20,197 nucleotides of DNA, from assembly GCA_902803265.1 (NCBI GenBank), contig CADCPD010000079.1, positions 1 through 20,197 of the forward strand, written 5' to 3'. The DNA is from an uncultured bacterium (GTDB taxonomy: Bacteria > Cyanobacteriota > Vampirovibrionia > Gastranaerophilales > Gastranaerophilaceae). The position numbers and the translations under genes were made by a program. The notes under the pieces were generated by a model. The model searched no databases. It was not told the DNA's origin and was given only the letters and a program-made list of their open reading frames with translations. Below, piece after piece: positions 1 through 7,245 of the stretch; the stretch's first letter is position 1, and each line of letters starts with the position of its first letter.

Positions 1-3
1 ACG

Positions 4-40
4 AAAAAAAAGAGCCGAGTGCAACTCAGCTCTTTTTACT
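4..40 (-). terminator. Rho-independent terminator of the HU gene
   Basis: A 10-bp stem (11-20 with 24-33, loop 21-23) lies just past the HU stop codon. On the minus strand it is followed by seven Us (positions 10 down to 4). In the minus-strand RNA the stem pairs fully, with one U-G wobble. In the plus-strand RNA the same position would be a C-A mismatch. The structure is therefore polarised toward ending the HU transcript. Confidence 0.9.
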
Positions 41-55
41 GTTTTTAATTAAAAA

Positions 56-334
56 CTATTTTCCATTAACAACAGTTTTGAATTTTTTACCAGCTGAAAA
101 TGCAGGAACTGTTTTAGCAGGAATTTTAATTTCTTTACCTGTTTGAGGGTTTCTGCCGTTTCTAGCAGCTCTCTTACGAGGTTCAAATGTACCAAAACCA
201 ACTAAAGTAACTTTTTTACCTTTAGCAACTGTTTTTTGGATTGTATCTATTAAAGCACCTAAAACTTCATTAGCATCTTTTTGAGTAACTTTTGCTGATT
301 TAGCGATTTCTTGTACTAATTCTTCTTTGTTCAT
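56..334 (-). CDS. hup: HU-family DNA-binding protein
   Basis: This is a 92-residue histone-like protein of the HU/IHF family, which binds and bends DNA as a dimer and compacts the nucleoid. The family signature is clear: an N-terminal helical dimerisation half, a GFGTF turn, then the DNA-binding arm with RNGRNPQTG and a C-terminal PAFSAGKKFK. Length matches HU (about 90 residues). The ATG at 334 is chosen because it has a strong SD (AAAGGGG) upstream and gives a standard HU N-terminus (MNKEELV). An in-frame ATG at 367 would add 11 residues, but it sits almost on the -10 element of the predicted promoter, so it should not be in the mRNA. The gene is monocistronic, with its own promoter and terminator. 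Whether it is HU rather than IHF cannot be settled by eye, but a single HU-like homodimer is the usual case. Confidence 0.96.
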   Translation of the reverse strand: MNKEELVQEIAKSAKVTQKDANEVLGALIDTIQKTVAKGKKVTLVGFGTFEPRKRAARNGRNPQTGKEIKIPAKTVPAFSAGKKFKTVVNGK

Positions 335-368
335 TTTGAATTCCCCTTTCTTATGTTGTACATGCATT

Positions 369-396
369 ATTATATGTAATACATAAATTTATGCAA
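369..396 (-). promoter_or_regulatory. Promoter of the HU gene
   Basis: On the minus strand TTGCAT (396-391), a 16-base spacer and a perfect TATAAT (374-369) form a sigma-70-type promoter. Transcription should start near 362, giving a leader of about 28 nt that contains the SD. This supports the ATG at 334 as the start of HU. Confidence 0.75.
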
Positions 397-520
397 CCAT
401 ATTAAACAAAATTAATATATTCAGCCTTTCAATTGTCTGTAATAGCTATAAATAGTGCCTTTTAGGAATTTACATTTTTTTAAATTTTTGTTATATTTTG
501 AAATATTTTATTAAAAAACC

Positions 521-552
521 TCAAAAACCATGCCTTAAAGCATGGTTTTTGA
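521..552. repeat. Perfect 13-bp inverted repeat upstream of gatD
   Basis: Positions 521-533 and 540-552 are exact reverse complements around a 6-base loop (534-539). The core is CCATGC/GCATGG flanked by A5/T5. It looks like a small bidirectional terminator. However, no annotated gene on either strand ends here: HU is transcribed away to the left and gatD away to the right. The right arm ends directly against the putative -10 of gatD (553-558), so an operator role is also possible. The rest of the 335-564 stretch holds the HU promoter and AT-rich DNA in which I see no gene. Confidence 0.7.
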
Positions 553-558
553 TATACT
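550..558 (+). promoter_or_regulatory. Extended -10 promoter giving a leaderless gatD mRNA
   Basis: TGA-TATACT (550-558) matches an extended -10 element. It ends 6 nt before the ATG at 565, so the transcript would begin at or next to the start codon. The -35 position (530-535) is poor, as is usual for extended -10 promoters. No SD is present. Confidence 0.5.
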
Positions 559-564
559 TTTGGT

Positions 565-1287
565 ATGGAAAATAATAATTTAAAGATTACAATATGCCAT
601 TTATATCCCAAGTTACTAAATTTATATGGTGACATAGGAAATATAAAAGCATTAAAATTTCGCGCAGAAAAAAGAGAGATAGAAGTCCAACTCAAGGAAG
701 TTAATGTTGGAGATGATATTCCTGATGCTGATATTTACTTTATAGGCGGAGGACAAGATCGACAACAAATAGATGTTTCTTATGAACTTCAAAAACACAA
801 AGAATTTTTATTGCAAAAAAGGGATGAAAACAAAGTTTTTTTAGCAATTTGCGGAGGATATCAACTTTTAGCGGATTATTTCCAACCAATAGAAGGTGAA
901 AAACTTATTGGAATAAGTCTTTTAAGCGGATATACAATCGGGGGCAAAAAGAGATTTATCGGTAACGTTACAGCAAAAACAGAATATACAAAACCAGAGA
1001 CTCTTGTAGGATTTGAAAATCATTCAGGCAGAACTTATCTTACAGGAGATACAAAACCTCTTTCAAAAATCATTGTAGGCAACGGAAATAATGGCGAAGA
1101 TTCAACAGAAGGTGCAAGATATAAAAATGTTTTCGGTACTTATCTACACGGTTCATTTTTACCTAAAAACCCTCATTTTACAGATTATTTAATAAAATTG
1201 GCGATTGGTAATGAGATTGAACTTTCAGAACTTGACAACACTATTGAAATGGATGCTCATAAAAGCCTTATAAACAAACCATACTAA
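565..1287 (+). CDS. gatD: GatD-like lipid II isoglutaminyl synthase, glutaminase subunit
   Basis: This 240-residue protein is a type 1 glutamine amidotransferase of the CobB/CobQ-like group. The nucleophile Cys96 lies in AICGGYQLL and the catalytic His195 in GTYLHG. The N-terminal ITICHLYPKLLNLYGDIGN and the FENHSGRTYL segment are typical of GatD, the glutaminase that works with the Mur-ligase-like MurT to amidate the alpha-carboxyl of D-Glu in lipid II. CobB and CobQ proper carry an extra N-terminal ATPase domain, which is absent here. No murT lies beside it; the neighbours are HU on the left and a membrane protein on the right, so the partner must be elsewhere if the role is conserved. The ATG at 565 has no SD and sits 6 nt after a -10 element, suggesting leaderless translation. 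Family assignment is firm; the specific role follows from homology. Confidence 0.85.
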   Translation: MENNNLKITICHLYPKLLNLYGDIGNIKALKFRAEKREIEVQLKEVNVGDDIPDADIYFIGGGQDRQQIDVSYELQKHKEFLLQKRDENKVFLAICGGYQLLADYFQPIEGEKLIGISLLSGYTIGGKKRFIGNVTAKTEYTKPETLVGFENHSGRTYLTGDTKPLSKIIVGNGNNGEDSTEGARYKNVFGTYLHGSFLPKNPHFTDYLIKLAIGNEIELSELDNTIEMDAHKSLINKPY

Positions 1288-1305
1288 AGGTATCAAATTA
1301 ACATT

Positions 1306-2286
1306 ATGAATAAGAGAAAACTTTTTGCATTACTAGTTACAATATCTTTTCTTGTACTAATTTTTTACAAAATTGATATACACAATTTAGTTCAAACTTT
1401 TAAAATTTTTAATTTTAAAAATCTTTTACAAATCATTATTTTATATATGTTTGGAATGTATTTAAGAGGATTTAGATTTAAAGCTGTATTACTTGATAAT
1501 AAAAAATATTCTGTTCTTGAATTAGGTGAAAATTTTATTATGGGAAGCTTTTTAAATATATTTCTTCCGGCAAGAGGAGGAGATTTATACAGAGCTTACA
1601 AACTAGGTTCCGATAAAGATGAGCGAAAAATGAAAATTTTAGGTTCTATATTAGTTGAAAGAACTTTTGACGGTATTTGCGTATTTTGTATATTGTTGTT
1701 TGCGGTTTTAATGTATTGTAAACAGCAGTGGATTATAAATGTAACATATTCTGTCGGATTTTTATTTTTTGGATGCTTAATAGTCTTTTGGCTAATTTTT
1801 AAATTTAACAAAATTGATTTTATTTGTGAGTATTTAATTAAACTGGTATCTAATACTCCGGAAAAGATAAATAAACCTTTAATCAATATAATAAAAAACA
1901 TGAAGACTCAATTAAATTCATTTATAGAAGGTTTTAGCGTTTTAAACAGCTTTAAATATACATTAAAAACATTTGTTTGGACGGCAATACCTTGGCTTTT
2001 AGAATGCTACATTGCATATTTGATAATAAATAGTTTTAATCTTCATTTAGGATTTGCTGCAGCATTATTTGTAATAAGTTTAATATCATTTTCAACAATG
2101 ATACCGTCTGCGAGCGTATTTATAGGGCCATATCAATATGCATACATATTAGCTCTTGGAATATTTGGGATTGATAAATCTTCAACGCTTGCAATCTCAA
2201 CCGTTCATCAAAGTATTTTATTGATTTCTCAGGGGTTAATGTGTCTTTTTATAGTTCTTAAAAATAATTTTTTACTAAAAAAATAA
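1306..2286 (+). CDS. YbhN/AglD-type integral membrane protein (LPG synthase transmembrane-region family)
   Basis: This 326-residue protein is very hydrophobic, with about seven or eight likely membrane helices. The first covers residues 7-22. It carries the family hallmarks PARGGDLYRA (88-97) and SILVERTFDG (114-123), seen in the transmembrane half of lysylphosphatidylglycerol synthases and in the stand-alone YbhN/AglD/UPF0104 proteins. There is no C-terminal aminoacyl-transferase domain, so it should not itself make lysyl-PG. Stand-alone members are poorly characterised and have been linked to lipid or polyprenyl-phosphate handling. It begins 18 bases after gatD, so the two are probably co-transcribed. 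The only SD-like run (AAAGG, 1286-1290) is 15 nt from the ATG, which is too far to be convincing. A TATCAA 9 nt before the ATG might instead be an internal -10. The exact substrate is unknown. Confidence 0.82.
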   Translation: MNKRKLFALLVTISFLVLIFYKIDIHNLVQTFKIFNFKNLLQIIILYMFGMYLRGFRFKAVLLDNKKYSVLELGENFIMGSFLNIFLPARGGDLYRAYKLGSDKDERKMKILGSILVERTFDGICVFCILLFAVLMYCKQQWIINVTYSVGFLFFGCLIVFWLIFKFNKIDFICEYLIKLVSNTPEKINKPLINIIKNMKTQLNSFIEGFSVLNSFKYTLKTFVWTAIPWLLECYIAYLIINSFNLHLGFAAALFVISLISFSTMIPSASVFIGPYQYAYILALGIFGIDKSSTLAISTVHQSILLISQGLMCLFIVLKNNFLLKK

Positions 2287-2292
2287 ATTTCT

Positions 2293-2320
2293 TTGCAATA
2301 AAATCTTAAAGGTATACAAT
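2293..2320 (+). promoter_or_regulatory. Probable promoter of hydG
   Basis: TTGCAA (2293-2298), a 16-base spacer and TACAAT (2315-2320) lie in the 59-base gap before hydG. The predicted start near 2327 leaves a short leader that includes the SD GGAG (2331-2334). hydG may therefore be transcribed apart from the two genes upstream. Confidence 0.55.
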
Positions 2321-2345
2321 ATTATTGATTGGAGAAAATAATATT

Positions 2346-3764
2346 ATGTACGACCCTAAATCATCAAAAGCAGAAGAATTTATAAATGAAGAAGAAATTT
2401 TAAATACACTTGATTACGCCGAAAAAAATAAAAACAATAAAGAATTGATCGATGAAATAATCAAAAAAGCCGAAGAAAGAAAAGGTTTATCGCACAAAGA
2501 TGCAGCTGTATTATTAGCTTGCGAAGATAAAGAACAAATTGATAAAATATATAAACTTGCAGAGCAAATCAAAAAAGATTTTTACGGAAACAGAATTGTT
2601 TTATTTGCTCCGTTATATTTATCAAATTATTGTGTAAATGGTTGTGTATATTGTCCATATCACGCTAAAAATACACACATCCCAAGAAAGAAAATGACGC
2701 AAGAAGAAATAAAAAGAGAAGTTATAGCTCTTCAAGATATGGGACATAAAAGACTTGCATTAGAAACAGGCGAAGACCCTGTAAACAACCCTATAGAATA
2801 CGTTTTAGAAAGTATAAAAACAATTTATAGCATAAAACATAAAAATGGTGCAATAAGACGTGTTAATGTTAATATTGCTGCGACAACTGTTGAAAATTAC
2901 AGAAAATTAAAAGAAGCAGGAATAGGAACATATATTTTATTTCAGGAAACATATAATAAAAAAAGCTATGAAAAACTACATCCTACAGGTCCAAAACATA
3001 ATTATGACTACCACACAGAAGCTATGGACAGAGCTATGGAAGGCGGTATTGATGACGTAGGATTAGGTGTATTATTTGGTTTAGAAAATTATAAATACGA
3101 ATTTACAGCCATTTTAATGCACGCAGAACACTTAGAAGCTCGTTTTGGAGTTGGGCCTCATACAATAAGCGTTCCAAGAATAAGAAAAGCAGATGATATT
3201 GATCCATCAGCATTTGATAACGGAATAGATGATGAAACTTTCGCTAAAATTGTTGCTTGCATAAGAATTGCCGTTCCATATACAGGAATGATTGTTTCTA
3301 CAAGAGAATCAGAAAAATGCAGAGAAAAAGTTTTACATTTAGGAGTCTCTCAAATTTCAGGAGGCTCAAAGACTTCTGTCGGCGGATATGATGCAAGTGA
3401 TTATACAGAAGAAGATTCATCTCAATTTGAAGTATCTGATACAAGAACTCTTGATGAAATTATAAAATGGCTTATGAAAATGGATTATATTCCAAGTTTT
3501 TGTACGGCTTGCTACAGAGAAGGCAGAACTGGTGACAGATTTATGGAATTGTGTAAGAAAAAACAAATTCAAAATTGCTGTCATCCAAATGCTTTAATGA
3601 CATTAAAAGAATATTTGGAAGATTATGCTTCTGAAGAAACAAAACAAATAGGATATAAACTTATAGAAAAAGAACAAGAAACCATCCCTAATGAACGTAC
3701 AAAGGAAATTTTAAAGAAAAATTTGGATAAAATCGGAAATGGTGAAAGAGATTTCAGATTTTAA
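2346..3764 (+). CDS. hydG: [FeFe] hydrogenase maturase HydG (radical SAM tyrosine lyase)
   Basis: HydG cleaves tyrosine by radical SAM chemistry to p-cresol, CO and cyanide, building the Fe(CO)2(CN) unit of the [FeFe]-hydrogenase H-cluster. The protein is 472 residues long, as expected. The radical SAM CX3CX2C motif is at Cys96, Cys100 and Cys103 (YCVNGCVYC). The C-terminal CX2CX22C motif for the auxiliary cluster is at Cys386, Cys389 and Cys412. These numbers coincide with the published positions in the Clostridium acetobutylicum enzyme, which supports the ATG at 2346 as the start. A TTG at 2325 would add seven residues but overlaps the SD (GGAGAAAA). HydE, HydF and the hydrogenase itself are not in the window. 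The second Cys motif separates it from the related ThiH, so the call is firm. It implies an anaerobic lifestyle. Confidence 0.97.
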   Translation: MYDPKSSKAEEFINEEEILNTLDYAEKNKNNKELIDEIIKKAEERKGLSHKDAAVLLACEDKEQIDKIYKLAEQIKKDFYGNRIVLFAPLYLSNYCVNGCVYCPYHAKNTHIPRKKMTQEEIKREVIALQDMGHKRLALETGEDPVNNPIEYVLESIKTIYSIKHKNGAIRRVNVNIAATTVENYRKLKEAGIGTYILFQETYNKKSYEKLHPTGPKHNYDYHTEAMDRAMEGGIDDVGLGVLFGLENYKYEFTAILMHAEHLEARFGVGPHTISVPRIRKADDIDPSAFDNGIDDETFAKIVACIRIAVPYTGMIVSTRESEKCREKVLHLGVSQISGGSKTSVGGYDASDYTEEDSSQFEVSDTRTLDEIIKWLMKMDYIPSFCTACYREGRTGDRFMELCKKKQIQNCCHPNALMTLKEYLEDYASEETKQIGYKLIEKEQETIPNERTKEILKKNLDKIGNGERDFRF

Positions 3765-3776
3765 AACATATTAAGC

Positions 3777-3813
3777 AAAAAGGCGCTTGGCAGAATTGCC
3801 AAGCGCCTTTTTT
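3777..3813. terminator. Bidirectional terminator between hydG and ahcY
   Basis: A perfect 16-bp stem (3777-3792 with 3797-3812, loop GAAT) has a GC-rich core, GGCGCTTGGCA, flanked by A5 on the left and T6 on the right. It can therefore stop hydG from the left and the glmS-ahcY operon from the right. The genes end 13 bases (hydG) and 25 bases (ahcY) from it. Confidence 0.95.
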
Positions 3814-3837
3814 AATAAAATATTTATACCAAAATAT

Positions 3838-5106
3838 TTAAGAAATTTTCCAAGAATGTAGGTATTCTTGTTGTTCAGGAGTTAAAACATCAATTTTAAC
3901 ACCCATAGATTCAAGTTTAATATTTGCAATCATAATATCAACTTCTTCAGGAAGCGTTAATAATTTATTAGGCAATTTACCTTGATTTTTAACAAGATAT
4001 TCAATACCTAAAGCTTGATTTGCAAAAGACATATCCATAACACTTGCAGGGTGTCCTTCTGCTGCTACAAGATTAACTAAACGACCTTCTGCAATAACGT
4101 AAATTGATTTGCCATTATCAAGTTTATATTCTTCTAAATTTGGTCTGATTTGTTTAATTTCAACAGCGTGTTCTCTTAAACCTTTTACGTTGATTTCGTG
4201 GTCAAAGTGTCCGCAATTTCCTACAAATGAACCATCTTTCATTTCCAATAAATGTTGAACATCAACAACGTGTTTATCACCTGTAACAGCAATAAATACA
4301 TCACCTTCTTTTGCAGCTTCAGCAATAGGCATAACTCTGTAACCTTCCATAACTGCTTCTAATGCTTTTAGAGGGTCAACTTCGCAAACAATAACGTTTG
4401 CACCTAAACCTTTTGCACGTAAAGCACAACCTTTACCGCACCAGCCGTAACCTGAAATTACAACAGTTTTACCTGCCAAAAGAATATTTGCAGCTCTGAA
4501 AATACCGTCCATTAAACTTTGACCTGTACCGTATCTGTTATCGTATAAGTGTTTTGTCATACTTGAATTAACACCGACAGCAGGAGCTTTTAATTTACCT
4601 TGATCTTCTAAAGCCTGAAGTCTAATAATACCTGTTGTTGTTTCTTCAGTAGAACCAATAATATGTTCTGCAAGTTCAGGTCTTTCGTCATAAATTGTTG
4701 ACATAATATCACAACCGTCATCAATAATTATATTAGGATTGTGGTCTAAAGCAACTCTTACGTGATCTCTATATGCTTCAACTGTTTCGCCTGCATAACC
4801 GTAAACCGGAATTTCCCAATATTTAACCAAAGCTGCAGCAACATCATCTTGTGTTGATAAAGGATTTGATGCAACCAAAACTGCATCAGCACCACCTGCT
4901 TTCATTACTGTACACAATGCTGCAGTATCTTTTGTAACATGTACACAAGCAGATAATTTTAAACCTTTAAACGGTTGTTCTTTTATAAATCTTTCTTGAA
5001 TACTTCTTAATACCGGCATATCTCTTAATGCCCATTCAATATTATTTTTACCTTGTTCAGCAAGGTTAATATCTTTAATATCACATCTAACCATTGTTTC
5101 TACCAT
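3838..5106 (-). CDS. ahcY: S-adenosylhomocysteinase
   Basis: This enzyme hydrolyses S-adenosylhomocysteine to adenosine and homocysteine, clearing the product inhibitor of SAM-dependent methylation. The cofactor is tightly bound NAD. The 422-residue protein has the NAD-binding GYGWCGKG (219-226), the substrate-side ACVHVTKDTA (53-62), Asp130, the STEETTTG loop (152-159), TKHLYDN with Lys185 and Asp189, and HPASVMDMSFANQ (352-364). It is the short form, like archaeal and Thermotoga enzymes. It lacks the roughly 40-residue insert of many proteobacterial enzymes and ends in HSWKIS rather than the usual KPDHYRY-like tail. The start at 5106 has an SD (AAAGGGA) inside the end of the small upstream gene, which stops 2 nt before it. 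This suggests translational coupling in a glmS-small gene-ahcY operon. No SAH riboswitch precedes it. Confidence 0.97.
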   Translation of the reverse strand: MVETMVRCDIKDINLAEQGKNNIEWALRDMPVLRSIQERFIKEQPFKGLKLSACVHVTKDTAALCTVMKAGGADAVLVASNPLSTQDDVAAALVKYWEIPVYGYAGETVEAYRDHVRVALDHNPNIIIDDGCDIMSTIYDERPELAEHIIGSTEETTTGIIRLQALEDQGKLKAPAVGVNSSMTKHLYDNRYGTGQSLMDGIFRAANILLAGKTVVISGYGWCGKGCALRAKGLGANVIVCEVDPLKALEAVMEGYRVMPIAEAAKEGDVFIAVTGDKHVVDVQHLLEMKDGSFVGNCGHFDHEINVKGLREHAVEIKQIRPNLEEYKLDNGKSIYVIAEGRLVNLVAAEGHPASVMDMSFANQALGIEYLVKNQGKLPNKLLTLPEEVDIMIANIKLESMGVKIDVLTPEQQEYLHSWKIS

Positions 5107-5108
5107 TT

Positions 5109-5270
5109 TTATTCCCTTTCGTAAGCTAAACTTATAGTTATTTCCTTTTCGTTAATCTCTGTTATTGCCCATCTTATAGGTTCAATATTTTGTTTTTTTA
5201 ATTCACTTTCTATATACTCCGTTGAAATGTTTTCAACGTATTTAATATTTATACTGTCTGAAATTATCAT
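5109..5270 (-). CDS. Small conserved-looking protein between glmS and ahcY (53 aa, unknown function)
   Basis: An uninterrupted 53-codon frame fills the gap between glmS and ahcY. It starts 10 nt after the glmS stop codon and stops 2 nt before the ahcY start codon, and the ahcY SD lies inside its last codons. The product begins MIISDSINIKYVEN and contains PIRWAITEINEKEITIS. It is mixed in composition, acidic to neutral, with no signal peptide, membrane segment or cysteines. A helical N-terminal half (about residues 11-28) followed by two beta-like strands (about 31-37 and 43-50) would suit a small folded domain. Codon choice matches the neighbours. Its own SD is weak, so coupling to glmS translation is likely. 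I do not recognise a family and assign no function. The tight three-gene packing is the main support that it is real. Confidence 0.7.
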   Translation of the reverse strand: MIISDSINIKYVENISTEYIESELKKQNIEPIRWAITEINEKEITISLAYERE

Positions 5271-5280
5271 AAAATAAATT

Positions 5281-7125
5281 CTACTCTACTGTAACAGATT
5301 TAGCAAGATTTCTTGGCTGATCGACATCTTTTCCTAAGAATTCAGCAATATAGTATGCCAATAATTGTAAAGGCACAATTGCCATAATTGGTGAAATCAT
5401 TTCGTGAACATGAGGAACATTAAGAACATAGTCAAATAAATCCTCAAGTTTGTCATCCATTGAATCAGTAAGTGTAATCATTCTTGCATTACGAGCTTTT
5501 GCTTCCTGCGCGTTTGAAAGAATTTTTTCATAAACCTTACCGCTCATCATTATTGATAAAACAGGTAAAGTTTCATCAAGCATTGCAATAGGACCGTGTT
5601 TTAATTCTCCTGCAGGATAACCAGTTGCATTGATGTAACTTATTTCTTTTAGTTTTAAAGCTCCTTCTAAAGCTGTTGCATAATTCATACCGCGAGCAAT
5701 AAATATAAAGTTTTTAGAGCTTGAATACATCCTTGCACATTTTTGAATTTTTTCTTTTTTAGTTAAAAGTAATTCAATTTTTTGAGGCAATAAAAGCAAT
5801 TCATTTTTTATGGTTCTAACATAATCTTTATCAGCAGACTCTTTAATTTCCGCCAAATGTAGTGCTAATGCATAAAACGCCATTAATTGCGCAACGTAAG
5901 ATTTAGTTGCGGCAACAGAAACTTCAATACCTGCATTAACAGGAATTAAACTATCAGCTTCTCTTGCCATAGCAGAATCAGGTCTATTTGTAATAATTAA
6001 AATATGAGAACCTCTTGCTTTTGATTGCTTAACAGCCGTTAAGGTGTCTGCTGTTTCGCCTGATTGAGAAACTCCAATCACAAGAGTATGTTCATCTGTA
6101 ACTGTTGTTCTGTAAATATATTCACTTGAGGCTTCAACATCAACAGGAATATTACATAATTCTTCAATTATATATTTACCTACCATTGCTGCATGAAGCG
6201 ATGTTCCGCAAGCTACAACCTGTATTCTGTTAAGATTTTTAAGTTTATCTTTATCAAGTTTAACTTCATCAAGTCTTACCGGTTCGTTTGCAGAATGTAA
6301 TTTGCCTGATAAGAAATTTCTTATAACATCAGGTTGTTCATGAATTTCTTTAAGCATAAAGTGTTTATAACCCATTTTGCTCAAAGCAATGGGTTCCCAA
6401 GGTAATAATTCAACTTTAGGATTTACCTTGTTATTGTTATCATCAAATAACTCAATTGAAGTTGGAGTTAAAACCGCAATTTGATTATCATCTAAATAAA
6501 TAGCTCGTTTTGTATGTTCAATAATAGCTGGAACATCTGATGCTGCAAAATTTTCACCTTCACCAACGCCAATTAAAAGAGGAGCATTTCTTCTTGTTGC
6601 AACAATTGTATTTGGTATATCCTGATGAATAATACAAAGAGCATAAGCTCCTTCAAGTTCTTTTGTTGCTAATCTTACAGCTTCTTTCAAATCTTTTACT
6701 TCTTCATATTTTAAATTAACTAAATGCGCAACGGTTTCTGTATCTGTTTCAGATTTAAACTCACAACCTTTTGCTTCAAGCATTTCTCTTAATTCTTTAA
6801 AATTTTCAATAATACCGTTATGAACAACAGCCAATTTGCCACAATTACTTGTATGAGGGTGAGCATTGACTTCATTTGGAATACCATGAGTTGCCCATCT
6901 TATATGTCCTATACCGACATTAGCCGTTTTTATTTCATCTTTTTTTGTTGCAAGAAGGTCTTTTAAATTTTGAAGTTTGCCTTCTGCCTTATAAACCTTT
7001 GTTTTGTTGTCTGCAATTACAGCGACGCCTGATGAATCATAACCTCTGTATTCAAGAGAACTTAATCCGCCTGTTAATATATCGGCAACATCTTTTTCGC
7101 CTACATATCCAACTATTCCACACAT
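5281..7125 (-). CDS. glmS: Glutamine--fructose-6-phosphate aminotransferase (isomerizing)
   Basis: GlmS makes glucosamine-6-phosphate from fructose-6-phosphate and glutamine, the first committed step toward UDP-GlcNAc for peptidoglycan and surface glycans. The 614-residue protein starts MCGIVGYVG, placing the N-terminal nucleophile Cys directly after the removed Met. The glutaminase domain includes HIRWATHG and HNGIIENF. Two SIS sugar-isomerase domains follow, with VACGTS, GVSQSGETADT and the region around YPAGELKHGPIAM. The C-terminal DVDQPRNLAKSVTVE tail is diagnostic. The start is fixed by the Cys; an SD-like AGAAAGG lies about 11 nt upstream, a long spacing. The leader is only about 35 nt, so there is no room for a glmS ribozyme. 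It appears to be the first gene of an operon with the small gene at 5109-5270 and ahcY. Confidence 0.98.
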   Translation of the reverse strand: MCGIVGYVGEKDVADILTGGLSSLEYRGYDSSGVAVIADNKTKVYKAEGKLQNLKDLLATKKDEIKTANVGIGHIRWATHGIPNEVNAHPHTSNCGKLAVVHNGIIENFKELREMLEAKGCEFKSETDTETVAHLVNLKYEEVKDLKEAVRLATKELEGAYALCIIHQDIPNTIVATRRNAPLLIGVGEGENFAASDVPAIIEHTKRAIYLDDNQIAVLTPTSIELFDDNNNKVNPKVELLPWEPIALSKMGYKHFMLKEIHEQPDVIRNFLSGKLHSANEPVRLDEVKLDKDKLKNLNRIQVVACGTSLHAAMVGKYIIEELCNIPVDVEASSEYIYRTTVTDEHTLVIGVSQSGETADTLTAVKQSKARGSHILIITNRPDSAMAREADSLIPVNAGIEVSVAATKSYVAQLMAFYALALHLAEIKESADKDYVRTIKNELLLLPQKIELLLTKKEKIQKCARMYSSSKNFIFIARGMNYATALEGALKLKEISYINATGYPAGELKHGPIAMLDETLPVLSIMMSGKVYEKILSNAQEAKARNARMITLTDSMDDKLEDLFDYVLNVPHVHEMISPIMAIVPLQLLAYYIAEFLGKDVDQPRNLAKSVTVE

Positions 7126-7166
7126 AAATTTTATAACCTTTCTGAAAAATTTTTAAACTTACCTAC

Positions 7167-7193
7167 ATTTTAACATAAAAAACTCTGTTGCAA
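7167..7193 (-). promoter_or_regulatory. Probable glmS promoter
   Basis: On the minus strand TTGCAA (7193-7188), a 15-base spacer and TAAAAT (7172-7167) lie upstream of glmS, predicting a start near 7160. TTGCAA is its own reverse complement. The same hexamer is therefore also placed as a -35 for the plus-strand gene, 17 bases before a weak TAAATT (7211-7216). Confidence 0.5.
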
Positions 7194-7245
7194 ATAATTT
7201 CTATTAGTTGTAAATTAAGAAAAAATAAAGATTTTAGGAGAAAAT

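Noticed and set aside
335..367. Longer HU start at ATG 367 (11 extra residues)
   Set aside because: It lies next to the predicted -10 (369-374) and upstream of the expected +1. The ATG at 334 has a strong SD and gives the standard HU N-terminus.
480..695. 71-codon minus-strand frame over the start of gatD
   Set aside because: It lies antisense to gatD, with no SD or promoter and no recognisable protein features.
2325..2345. TTG start for hydG at 2325
   Set aside because: It overlaps the SD that serves the ATG at 2346. With 2346 as residue 1 the cysteine positions match characterised HydG.
7126..7245. glmS ribozyme or riboswitch upstream of glmS
   Set aside because: The leader from the predicted promoter is only about 35 nt, too short, and shows no ribozyme-like structure.
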